This document shows positions 50,438 to 58,021 of a stretch of DNA of 64,000 bases, piece by piece. The translations under genes were made by a program, and so were the position numbers. Below the pieces are notes generated by a model that made no database searches, was not told the DNA's origin, and saw only the letters and a list, made by a program, of their open reading frames with translations. Numbering within the stretch: the stretch's first letter is position 1; the number at the start of each line of letters is the position of its first letter. This stretch comes from Actinomadura sp. 7K507 (GTDB lineage: Bacteria > Actinomycetota > Actinomycetes > Streptosporangiales > Streptosporangiaceae), in NCBI RefSeq assembly GCF_004348425.1, contig NZ_SMKK01000007.1, positions 1-64,000 on the forward strand, given 5' to 3'.

Positions 50438-51582
50438 ACCGTCCCGGGGCGGCGGCGCGGGACGCCGCGTTCGCGGAGCTGGGGGATCTGGCCTACCTGG
50501 ACACGGCCACGATGGGGGTCGCGCCTTCCCCGGCCGTCGGCGCGCTGCGCGAGATGACGGCGCGGTGGGCCGGCGGCTGGGCCGACCACGGCGCGTGGGA
50601 GGAGGCGGCAGAGGACGCGCGGGCGTACGCGGCCCACCTGGTCGGCGCGGCGCCGCACGACGTGGCGCTGCTGCCCTCGCACGTCGCGGCCGCGTCCACG
50701 GTGGCGCGGGCGTGGCCGGACGCCCGCGTCGCCGTCCCCGAGGCGGAGTTCCGCGCCAACCTGCTGCCCTGGATCGCCGGCCGGGATCCGGACAGGGTGC
50801 GCCTCGTGCCGTCGCCCGCCACCACGGACCGGCTGTGCGCGGCCGTGGACGAGGGCGCCGGCCTGGTGGCGGTGTCCAGCGTCCAGTCCGCCGACGGGCT
50901 GCGCGTCGACCTGCCCCGCCTGGTCGAGCACGCGCACGGCCGCGGGGCGCTGGTGTACGTCGACGCGAGCCAGTCCCTCGGGGTGGACACCGCCCTGGCC
51001 CGCTGCGGCGCCGACTTCATCGGCGCCGTCGCGTACAAGTTCCTGCTCGGCGCGCGTGGCACCGCGTTCCTCGCGGTGCGTCGGGAGCGCCAGCGCGCGT
51101 TCGCGCCGGTCTCCCCCGGGCCCGAGTCGTCCCGCGACTACGCCGGAGGCGTCGTCTACGGCGCGGGGTACAGGCTGTGGGACGACGCGCGCCGGTTCGA
51201 CCAGCCGCTGGCATGGCCGGCGTGGGTCGCCACCGCGGCCTCGCTGCGCCACCTGTCCCGCTACGACCAGTCCGATCTGGAACGGCACGCCACGGGCCTG
51301 GCCGGGCGGTTCGCGGCGGCCGTCCGCGACCTGGGGTTCGCGACCGCCCCGGCCGAGTCGCCCTCGCCCATCGTGGCCGTGTCCCACCCCGACCCTTCCG
51401 GGGCCGTGGCGCGGCTGCGGGACCGCGGTGTGCGGGCCGCCGCCCGGACCGGCGCCGTCCGCTTCGCCTTCCACCTCTACAACACCGACCGTGACGCCGA
51501 CCGCGCGATCGACGGCCTCCGCGCGCCGCCTCGCAGCGCACTCCGCATCACCGGGCCATCCACGACAGGGAGCACGACATGA
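50434..51582 (+). CDS. Aminotransferase class V-fold PLP enzyme
   Basis: A 382-residue fold-type I PLP enzyme. The N-terminal LAYLDTATMGVAPSPAVGAL, the PLP-phosphate region LLPSHVAAASTVA, Asp/Gln cofactor residues in VYVDASQSLGVD, and the PLP lysine in AVAYKFLLGARGTAFLAV are seen. The group includes aminotransferases, cysteine desulfurases and kynureninase-like enzymes. No desulfurase Cys loop is obvious. Start and stop overlap neighbours by 4 bp, so it works with the oxidoreductase and aldehyde dehydrogenase around it, perhaps transaminating a keto-sugar or amine. Confidence 0.87.
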   Translation: MNRPGAAARDAAFAELGDLAYLDTATMGVAPSPAVGALREMTARWAGGWADHGAWEEAAEDARAYAAHLVGAAPHDVALLPSHVAAASTVARAWPDARVAVPEAEFRANLLPWIAGRDPDRVRLVPSPATTDRLCAAVDEGAGLVAVSSVQSADGLRVDLPRLVEHAHGRGALVYVDASQSLGVDTALARCGADFIGAVAYKFLLGARGTAFLAVRRERQRAFAPVSPGPESSRDYAGGVVYGAGYRLWDDARRFDQPLAWPAWVATAASLRHLSRYDQSDLERHATGLAGRFAAAVRDLGFATAPAESPSPIVAVSHPDPSGAVARLRDRGVRAAARTGAVRFAFHLYNTDRDADRAIDGLRAPPRSALRITGPSTTGSTT

Positions 51583-53042
51583 CCGCAGAGACCTTCCCCA
51601 TGTACGTCGGCGGCGCGGCGTACACGCCGGACCGCCCCACCCGCGAGGTGCGCGGCCCGGGTGACGGCGCCGTCGTCGGGCACGTCCTGATGGGCACGGC
51701 CGAGGACGTGGACCGCGCCGTCACCGCCGCACGCGCCGCCGCGCCCGCGCACCGCCGCACGCCGGTGTTCGAACGCGCCGAGCTGTGCCGCCGGCTCGCC
51801 GACGCCATCGCCGCCGAGAAGGAGGACCTGGCGGCCCGGCTGACGGCCGAGCACGGCAAGCCCTTCCACACCGAGGCCCGCGGCGAGATCGACGCGGTCG
51901 TCACCGCCTTCCGCGACGCCGCCGACCACGTCGTCTCCGTGCGCTCGGAGTCGATCGCCGTGCGCGACCCGGCCAAGCGGGTGCTCGTCCAGCGCCGCCC
52001 GCGCGGCGTCTACTCGGTGATCACCCCGTGGAACTTCCCGATCGGGGTCGCCTCCATCTACTACCTGGGGCCGGGCATCGCCACCGGCAACACGCTGGTG
52101 TGGACGCCCGCGCCGAGCGTCGCGGGCATCGCCTCGCGACTCACCGCCGTCCTGCACGAGGCGGGCCTGCCCGACGGCGTGCTCAACCTCGTCACCGGCG
52201 AGGGACCGGTCGTCGGGAACGCGGCGATCACGCACCCCGGGGTGAACGCGGTCGGCTTCACCGGCAGCACCGCCACCGGGTACCTGATCGCCGAGGCCGC
52301 CGGGGGCCGCAAGCCGGTCCAGCTCGAACTGGGCGGCAACGGCCCGAGCATCGTGCTCCCGGACGCCGACCTCGACCTCGCCGCAGCCGCGATCGCGGGC
52401 GGATCGTTCTCCAACGCGGGCCAGATCTGCACCTCCACCGAGCGGGTGCTGGCGCACGCGAGCGTCGCCACCGAGCTGGCCGAACGCGTCGCCGCGCACG
52501 CACGCGACATCGTGCTCGGCGACCCCTTCTCCGGCACCACCACGATGGGGCCCGTGCACGCCGCCGACCTCGCCAAGCGGGTGTGCGCCCAGATCGACGA
52601 GGCGGCCGCCGGCGGCGGGCGGATCCTGGCGGGAGGCGGACGCCAGGCCGGCGCGCCCACCGAGCACTACGTCGAGGCCACCGTGGTCGACGGGGTTCCC
52701 CACGGCTGCGACCTGGACGTCGCCGAGACGTTCGGGCCGGTGACGCCGGTCGTGCACTGGGACACCGTGGAGGAGCTGCACGCGCTGGTCGCCGCCAGCG
52801 AGTTCGGGCTGTCCGGCGCGATCTTCAGCCGGGACGTCGGGCGGGCGTTCGCGCTGGCCGAGGAGCTGCCCTGCGGCATCGTCAACCTCAACGAGGCCAG
52901 CAGCTACTGGGAGCCGAACATCCCGGCGGGCGGCGCGGCGGGCACCGGCAGCGGGTACGGCCGCACCGGCGGCCCCTGGTCGGTCGAGGAGATGACCGAG
53001 CAGCAGGCGATCGTCATCCGCACCGCCCCGCTGGAGTCGTGA
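51579..53042 (+). CDS. Aldehyde dehydrogenase family protein
   Basis: A 487-residue aldehyde dehydrogenase with Asn152 (TPWNFPIG), Glu250 (QLELGGNGP) and Cys284 (NAGQICTS). The cofactor-binding Lys of the usual KPxE motif is absent (LVWTPAPSV), so NAD(P) binding may differ from typical members. Length is normal. ATG 51579 overlaps the aminotransferase stop by 4 bp. In this operon it probably oxidises an aldehyde formed from the imported compound. Confidence 0.92.
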   Translation: MTAETFPMYVGGAAYTPDRPTREVRGPGDGAVVGHVLMGTAEDVDRAVTAARAAAPAHRRTPVFERAELCRRLADAIAAEKEDLAARLTAEHGKPFHTEARGEIDAVVTAFRDAADHVVSVRSESIAVRDPAKRVLVQRRPRGVYSVITPWNFPIGVASIYYLGPGIATGNTLVWTPAPSVAGIASRLTAVLHEAGLPDGVLNLVTGEGPVVGNAAITHPGVNAVGFTGSTATGYLIAEAAGGRKPVQLELGGNGPSIVLPDADLDLAAAAIAGGSFSNAGQICTSTERVLAHASVATELAERVAAHARDIVLGDPFSGTTTMGPVHAADLAKRVCAQIDEAAAGGGRILAGGGRQAGAPTEHYVEATVVDGVPHGCDLDVAETFGPVTPVVHWDTVEELHALVAASEFGLSGAIFSRDVGRAFALAEELPCGIVNLNEASSYWEPNIPAGGAAGTGSGYGRTGGPWSVEEMTEQQAIVIRTAPLES

Positions 53043-53043
53043 G

Positions 53044-54048
53044 ATGGCGGCCTCCGCATCCGCTCGCCGGCCGCTCCCGGCGATCCCGCCCCGGCTGGCC
53101 GGCTGGGCGGTCGCCCTGGTGCCCGTCCTGCTGCTGATCCTGCTGCTCGCGGTGTTCGCGGTGGTCGATCCGCGCATCGCGGCCCCGCTCAACCTGCGCA
53201 ACATCCTGCTGCAGGCCGTCCCGATCGCGCTGCTCGCGCTGAGCGCGCACGTCGTGCTCCTCACGGCGGGCATCGACCTGTCCGCCGGGTACGCCGTCGG
53301 GCTCTGCGGCGTGGTGACGGCGGGACATCTGAGCGGCGGCGGAGGGCTGGCCGCCGCAGGCCTCCTCGGGCTGGGCGCGGTGCTCGCCGTCGGCCTCGGC
53401 AACGGCTTCCTGGTCGGCGTGACGCGGCTGCCGCCGTTCATCGCGACGCTCGGCATGATGACCATCGTCCAGGGACTGACGCTCCTGGCGGCCCCGCAGG
53501 GCATGGTCCTGGTCGAGCACGGGTTCCTGGAGGCCCTCGGGCAGGGCTCGGTGCTCGGCGTCCCCGTGCCGCTCCTGGTCGTCGCCGCCGTGGCGGCCGG
53601 GCTGTGGTTCCTGATGCGCAGGACCACGTTCGGCATCCGCACCTACGCCTACGGGTCGGACGAGCACGCGAGCACCCTGGCGGGCGTCCGGCGCGCACCG
53701 CAGCTGCTCGGCGTGTACGCGGTCGCCGCCGTGCTCGTGTTCCTCACCACGGTGATGGTGATCGCGCAGGTGCCGCTCGTCCAGCCGAACCTCGGCGGGA
53801 TCACGCTGCTGCTGGACGCGATCGCGGCGGCGGTCATCGGCGGCACCAGCATCTTCGGCGGCCGCGGCACGGTCGGCGGGGTCCTGGTCGGCGCCGTCAT
53901 CATCGCGCTGCTGACCAACGCGCTCCAGGTTTTCGGCGTGGACCCCTCGGCGATCGACCTGTTCAAGGGGCTGATCATCATCACCGCGCTCGTGGTGGAC
54001 GTCGCCATGCGGCGGCTGCACCGGCGGGTGACCGAGGCCCCGGGATGA
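53044..54048 (+). CDS. Ribose-type ABC transporter permease (RbsC family)
   Basis: A 334-residue membrane protein with about 9 hydrophobic segments. Family regions: ALSAHVVLLTAGIDLSAGYA, TRLPPFIATLGMMTIVQGLT, TTFGIRTYAYGSDEHASTLAG and AAAVIGGTSIFGGRGTVGGV. It is the second permease of the operon's importer, complementing the permease half of the fusion at 46812. The short N-terminal basic region (MAASASARRPLPAIPPR) is cytoplasmic. Confidence 0.93.
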   Translation: MAASASARRPLPAIPPRLAGWAVALVPVLLLILLLAVFAVVDPRIAAPLNLRNILLQAVPIALLALSAHVVLLTAGIDLSAGYAVGLCGVVTAGHLSGGGGLAAAGLLGLGAVLAVGLGNGFLVGVTRLPPFIATLGMMTIVQGLTLLAAPQGMVLVEHGFLEALGQGSVLGVPVPLLVVAAVAAGLWFLMRRTTFGIRTYAYGSDEHASTLAGVRRAPQLLGVYAVAAVLVFLTTVMVIAQVPLVQPNLGGITLLLDAIAAAVIGGTSIFGGRGTVGGVLVGAVIIALLTNALQVFGVDPSAIDLFKGLIIITALVVDVAMRRLHRRVTEAPG

Positions 54049-54794
54049 CGGCCCGGACCGGCGCGCACCACGCGCAGACCTCCGCGGACGTGGAGCGGGG
54101 CATCACCCTGCTCCCGGTCGGCGCCACCGAACAGCACGGGCCGCACCTCCCCCTCGGCACGGACTGGTGGCTGGCCGAGGCGGTGGCGCTGGAGGCGGCG
54201 AAGCGCGTACCGGGCGCGGACGTCGCGGGCGCCGTCCCGTACGGGATCTCCCCGCACCACCGGGGCTTCCCCGGGACGGTGACCCTGCGGACCCGCACGT
54301 TCATCGACCTCGTCGTCGACGTGTGCGTCTCGCTGGAGGCGGACGGACGCGTCCCGGTCATCGTGAACGGGCACGGCGGCAATCGCGGGGCGCTCCAGGT
54401 GGCGGTGGCCGAACTGGGCGAGCGGGGGCACACCGCGTGGGCCGTCTCCTACTTCGAGCTGCTGGCCGACGTCGTCGAAGACGTGTTCCCGGACGGTCAC
54501 CGCCATGTCGGTCACGCCTGCGCACTGGAGACCTCACTGGTCATGCATCTGTGGCCGGAAACGGTGGCCACGGACCGCATTCCGGAAGGAGGCACGCCGC
54601 CGGGCTGGCCCGACCCCCACCTGTTCAGCGGCGACCGCGTCGCGGTGTACCGGAGGTTCGAGGACATCAATCCCACGGGCGTGGTCGGAACCCCGTCCCT
54701 GGCCACGCCGGAGGCGGGACGGCGGTTGTTCGAGGCTGCCGCCGGCCGGCTGGCGGACCTGCTGGGGACGATCCGCGCGGAAGACGGGAGGTGA
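54045..54794 (+). CDS. Creatininase family protein
   Basis: A 249-residue creatininase-family amidohydrolase. The metal site is visible: LPVGATEQHGPHLPLGTDWW (Glu, His, Asp), PYGISPHHRGFPGTVTLRT, VIVNGHGGNRGAL and GHACALETSLVMHLWP (Glu). Members hydrolyse cyclic amides such as creatinine or 2-amino-5-formylamino-pyrimidine derivatives. The start overlaps the permease gene by 4 bp, so it belongs to the operon; the amide substrate is unknown. The N-terminus is slightly short compared with many relatives. Confidence 0.9.
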   Translation: MTARTGAHHAQTSADVERGITLLPVGATEQHGPHLPLGTDWWLAEAVALEAAKRVPGADVAGAVPYGISPHHRGFPGTVTLRTRTFIDLVVDVCVSLEADGRVPVIVNGHGGNRGALQVAVAELGERGHTAWAVSYFELLADVVEDVFPDGHRHVGHACALETSLVMHLWPETVATDRIPEGGTPPGWPDPHLFSGDRVAVYRRFEDINPTGVVGTPSLATPEAGRRLFEAAAGRLADLLGTIRAEDGR

Positions 54795-54799
54795 GCGCC

Positions 54800-55984
54800 A
54801 TGGAGTGGATCCCGGTCTGCCGGTCCTGCGGTCAACGCAATCCGGGTACCTGGTCCCGGTGCCCTCGGTGCGGCGGCGTCCAGGAACTGGCGCCCCCGCC
54901 CGCCCCGCCGTCACTGGAAGGGGGTGAGGGGCTGTGGCGATTCCGCGCCGCGCTTCCCCCGGTACGGGACGAGATCACCTTGGGCGAGGGCGGTACGCCA
55001 CTCGTGCGGTGCGAGCGGCTCGCCGCACGCGCCGGAGTGGCGGAGGTGCTGGTCAAGAACGAGACCGTCAACCCGACGCTGTCGTTCAAGGACCGGGCGA
55101 TGGCCCTCGGCGTGAGCCTGGCGCGCGACGCGGGCGCGCCCGGGGTGGTGGCCGCGTCCACCGGCAACACCGCCGTGTCGGCCGCCGCGTACGCCGCCCG
55201 TGCCGGGCTGCCCTGCCGCCTCTACTGCGCGGCCGGCGCCGCCGGGACCGCGAAGCCGCGGACGGCGGCGGCCTACGGCGCGCACGTGGAGCCCGTGGAC
55301 GGCGACTTCAGCTCGGCGCACGCCGCGGCGGCGGCCCTCGAAGCGGACGGCTGGTTCCCGCTCACCACGACGTTCCGCAACCCCTACCTCGCCGAGGCCC
55401 ACCGGACCGTCGCCCTGGAGCTGTGCGAGCAGACCGGCGGTGACGTGCCCGGATGGGTGCTCGTTCCAGTGGGGGCCGGGCCGCTGCTCGTCGGAGCCCA
55501 CAACGGCTTCCGCGCGCTCGCCGCCTCGGGCCGGATCGCCCGGCCGCCGCGCATGGTCGCCGTCCAGTCCGACGCATGCGCGCCCCTGGTGGCCGCGTGG
55601 CGCGGCGGCGCGCGGGCCGTGACCGCGGCCGATCCGCGCCCCACCGTGGCCGGGGCCATCGCCGACCCGATGCGCGGCTACGAGGACGAGGGCCTGCTCA
55701 CACTGGCGGCGATACGGGAATCGGGCGGGCTGGCCGTCTCCGTCCCCGACGACGCCGTCCTGGACGCCGTGCACGACCTGTCCCGCCTGGAGGGCCTGCT
55801 CGTGGAACCCGCGGCCGCCGCCCCCCTCGCCGCCCTCGCGGACCTGGTGGCGTCCGGCACGATCCCGCCGGACGCCCGGGTCGCCCTGCTGGCCACCGGC
55901 CACGGGGCCAAGGAACACGGGGTCAAGGAACACGGGGCCAAGGAACACGGGGCCAAGGAACCGGACCACCCGACACAAGGATGA
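54800..55984 (+). CDS. Threonine synthase-like PLP enzyme with zinc ribbon and C-terminal repeats
   Basis: A 394-residue fold-type II PLP enzyme resembling threonine synthase. Start ATG 54800 follows GGAGG. Residues 7-24 form a zinc ribbon (Cys7, Cys10, Cys21, Cys24). The PLP lysine is Lys97 (TLSFKDRAMALG), the phosphate loop is ASTGNTAVSAAA, and the C-terminal core ends VALLATGHG. After the core come four in-frame repeats of GAKEH/GVKEH type. It lies in a catabolic operon, so it may be a dehydratase/lyase for an amino acid-like intermediate instead of a biosynthetic threonine synthase. Confidence 0.85.
   Translation: MEWIPVCRSCGQRNPGTWSRCPRCGGVQELAPPPAPPSLEGGEGLWRFRAALPPVRDEITLGEGGTPLVRCERLAARAGVAEVLVKNETVNPTLSFKDRAMALGVSLARDAGAPGVVAASTGNTAVSAAAYAARAGLPCRLYCAAGAAGTAKPRTAAAYGAHVEPVDGDFSSAHAAAAALEADGWFPLTTTFRNPYLAEAHRTVALELCEQTGGDVPGWVLVPVGAGPLLVGAHNGFRALAASGRIARPPRMVAVQSDACAPLVAAWRGGARAVTAADPRPTVAGAIADPMRGYEDEGLLTLAAIRESGGLAVSVPDDAVLDAVHDLSRLEGLLVEPAAAAPLAALADLVASGTIPPDARVALLATGHGAKEHGVKEHGAKEHGAKEPDHPTQG
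55901..55960 (+). repeat. Four in-frame 15-bp tandem repeats at the gene's 3' end
   Basis: Units at 55901-55915, 55916-55930 (C to T change), 55931-55945 and 55946-55960 of CACGGGGCCAAGGAA. They encode HG(A/V)KE four times just before the stop. The length keeps frame. Confidence 0.92.
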
Positions 55985-57015
55985 CCATGGTGATGAAAGT
56001 GGCGCTGGTGGGCGCCGGACGGTTCGGAGCGCTGCACCTGCACGCGTTCCGGTCGCTGCCCGTCGAGGTCGCGGCGGTCTGCGAGCCGGACGCCGAACGG
56101 CGCGCGGCCGTCCAGGAGGAGTTCGGGATCCCGGCGGGCTACGCCGGGCTCGACGAGCTTCTGGAACGGGAGCGCGTGGATCTCGTCGACATCGTTTCGG
56201 ACGAGTCCACCCACGGCGAGCTGGCGCTGAAGGCCGTCGAGGCCGGCTGCCACGTCTTCGTCGAGAAGCCGCTGTGCATGGACGCCGCCGAGGCCGAAGG
56301 CATCCGGGACCGCGCCCGCGCACGCGGCGTCCAGGTGGTCACCGGCCAGATCAGCCGCTTCGGCGCCGGTTACCAGCACCTGCGCGACGTCCTGGACCGC
56401 GGGGAGCTGGGCCGCCCGGTCAACCTGCGCTTCCGCCGGGACTTCAGCCGGTCGTGGTTCCCGGCGTTCGGGATGCGCGTCCATCCGGTCTGGGAGTCCG
56501 GCGTCCACGACATCGACCTGGCCGTCTGGTACGCGGGCGCGCCCTGCCGCGAGGTCTACGCCGTGCAGCGGCGCGTCTCCGGCCTGGAATACCCGGACAC
56601 GCTGGTGGCGGTGCTGACGTTCGCCAATGACGTGGTGGCCACGGTGGAGAGCGCCTGGCTGGTCCCGGACGCCGCGCCCCAGACCCTGCGCGGATCGCTG
56701 GAGCTGGACGGCACGATCGACGCCGTCACCGAGCTGCTCGGCGACCGCGGGACCGCCGCGTACCGGCTCGCCCACGACGGGCTGTCGGTCCGCACCGACA
56801 CCGCTCTCGCGCAGCCCGAACTCACGCTCTGGCCCACCGTGGCGGGCCGCGTGTCGGGTGCCCTGCCGGCGGAGCTCGGCTACGCGGTCGAGGTGGCCGC
56901 CGGAACGCGCGGCAACGACGTGATCCCGCTGGACGAGGCCGTCGAGGGCGTCCGGATCGCGGCCGCCGTCCAGCGCTCGGCGGAGCTGGGCGTCCGCGTC
57001 ACCTTGGGGAACTGA
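55981..57015 (+). CDS. Gfo/Idh/MocA family oxidoreductase
   Basis: A 344-residue oxidoreductase, second of its family in this operon. ATG 55981 overlaps the preceding stop by 4 bp (MTMVMKVALVGAGRFG; an ATG at 55993 is an alternative). The EKP motif appears in VFVEKPLCMDAAEAEGI and the substrate region in HPVWESGVHDIDLAVWYAG. Only moderate similarity to the protein at 49388 is apparent, so they probably act on different intermediates. Confidence 0.88.
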   Translation: MTMVMKVALVGAGRFGALHLHAFRSLPVEVAAVCEPDAERRAAVQEEFGIPAGYAGLDELLERERVDLVDIVSDESTHGELALKAVEAGCHVFVEKPLCMDAAEAEGIRDRARARGVQVVTGQISRFGAGYQHLRDVLDRGELGRPVNLRFRRDFSRSWFPAFGMRVHPVWESGVHDIDLAVWYAGAPCREVYAVQRRVSGLEYPDTLVAVLTFANDVVATVESAWLVPDAAPQTLRGSLELDGTIDAVTELLGDRGTAAYRLAHDGLSVRTDTALAQPELTLWPTVAGRVSGALPAELGYAVEVAAGTRGNDVIPLDEAVEGVRIAAAVQRSAELGVRVTLGN

Positions 57016-57016
57016 G

Positions 57017-57757
57017 ATGGGTGCGCGCAGGCTGAGCGATTCCCTCTGGCTCATCGAGACGGGCTCGCCGTACGACTGCCACGTCTACCTGGCCGACGGC
57101 GGAACCGAGGCGGCACTGATCGACTGCGGCACGGGCCTGGCCACCGGGGACCTCCTGGCCGCCGTCGAGGAGACCGGCTGCCTCGACCGCCTCGACCGCG
57201 TGCTCCTCACCCACTACCACGCCGATCACGCGGGCGGTGCCGCGAGCGTGCGCGCCAGGCGCGGCGTGCGCGTCCTGGCGAGCGCGGAGACCGCGGCGGT
57301 GCTGGGCGCCGGCGACGAGGAACGCTCCCAGGTGGCCGCCGCCCGCGACGCCGGCGTCTATCCGCCCGGCTACCGCTACTCGCCCTGCCCCGTGGACGAG
57401 GTACTGGAGGACGGCGCGACGAACCGGATCGGGCGGCTGTCCGTGACCGCCCACGCGTCGCCCGGCCACTGCGACGGCCACCTGTGCTTCCTGATCGACG
57501 ACGGCGAGCGCCGCACGCTGTGCACCGGCGACGCCGTCTTCCACGGCGGGCGCGTCTCCATCCAGCCCATCCCCGACTGCCGCCCCCACCTGTACGCCCG
57601 CACCGTCCGGCGGCTGGCGGCCCTCCCGGTCGACATGCTGCTGCCCGGCCACCTCGATCTGGTGCTCGACGGCGGGGCCGCCCACCTGGCCGCGGCCGAC
57701 GCCTGCTTCCGCCGCCTCGCCACTCCCCCGAACATCGCCGGCGCGGAGCCGCCGTGA
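57017..57757 (+). CDS. Metallo-beta-lactamase-fold hydrolase
   Basis: A 246-residue MBL-fold protein. The metal motif THYHADHAGG gives His66, His68, Asp70 and His71. Other ligands are SPGHCDGHLCFL, TGDAVFHGG and a C-terminal LLPGHLDLVL. The family includes glyoxalase II-type thioesterases and lactonases. It is the last gene of the operon, one base after the previous stop; a hairpin overlaps its end. Confidence 0.9.
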   Translation: MGARRLSDSLWLIETGSPYDCHVYLADGGTEAALIDCGTGLATGDLLAAVEETGCLDRLDRVLLTHYHADHAGGAASVRARRGVRVLASAETAAVLGAGDEERSQVAAARDAGVYPPGYRYSPCPVDEVLEDGATNRIGRLSVTAHASPGHCDGHLCFLIDDGERRTLCTGDAVFHGGRVSIQPIPDCRPHLYARTVRRLAALPVDMLLPGHLDLVLDGGAAHLAAADACFRRLATPPNIAGAEPP

Positions 57758-57776
57758 TCCCGGCGGCGGCGGGATC
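57756..57776 (+). terminator. Possible terminator hairpin after the IclR-controlled operon
   Basis: GATCCCG (57756-57762) and CGGGATC (57770-57776) are a perfect 7-bp inverted repeat with a 7-base GC loop, beginning on the stop codon of the MBL gene. No U tract follows, as is common in actinomycetes. It separates this operon from the cobalamin riboswitch region. Confidence 0.4.
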
Positions 57777-57782
57777 GGGGAC

Positions 57783-57995
57783 CCTCGCGAGAGCAAAGAG
57801 AGCGGCACTGCGCCACAATGGGTCCGCAAAGGCGACGGGGACCAGGAAGCCGGTGTGATTCCGGCACGGTCCCGCCACTGTGACCGGTGAGCGAACCCCA
57901 GAAGACGGCCACGGCCCGCGAAGGCGGGCGGGAAGGCCGGGGCGAGCGTCGACCCGGGAGTCAGGAGACTGGCCCGTCGCGTCCGCCTACCAGGG
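57783..57995 (+). promoter_or_regulatory. Cobalamin (B12) riboswitch upstream of an ABC importer
   Basis: The conserved core GCCGGTGTGATTCCGGCACG begins near 57848 and continues into a stretch with CCGCCACTGTGACCGG ending near 57887. The second conserved block, GTCAGGAGACTGGCC, is at 57960-57974. These are the B12-box and partner elements of adenosylcobalamin riboswitches. The outer limits are estimates. It lies directly before the extracellular-binding protein gene at 58022 and should lower expression when cobalamin is plentiful, probably by blocking the ribosome-binding site. Confidence 0.85.
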
Positions 57996-58021
57996 GCGAG
58001 GACACCCCGGGGAAGGATCCG

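Noticed and set aside
54800-55984. Calling the PLP enzyme the housekeeping threonine synthase
   Set aside because: It sits in a substrate-specific catabolic operon without other threonine biosynthesis genes; only family-level naming is justified.
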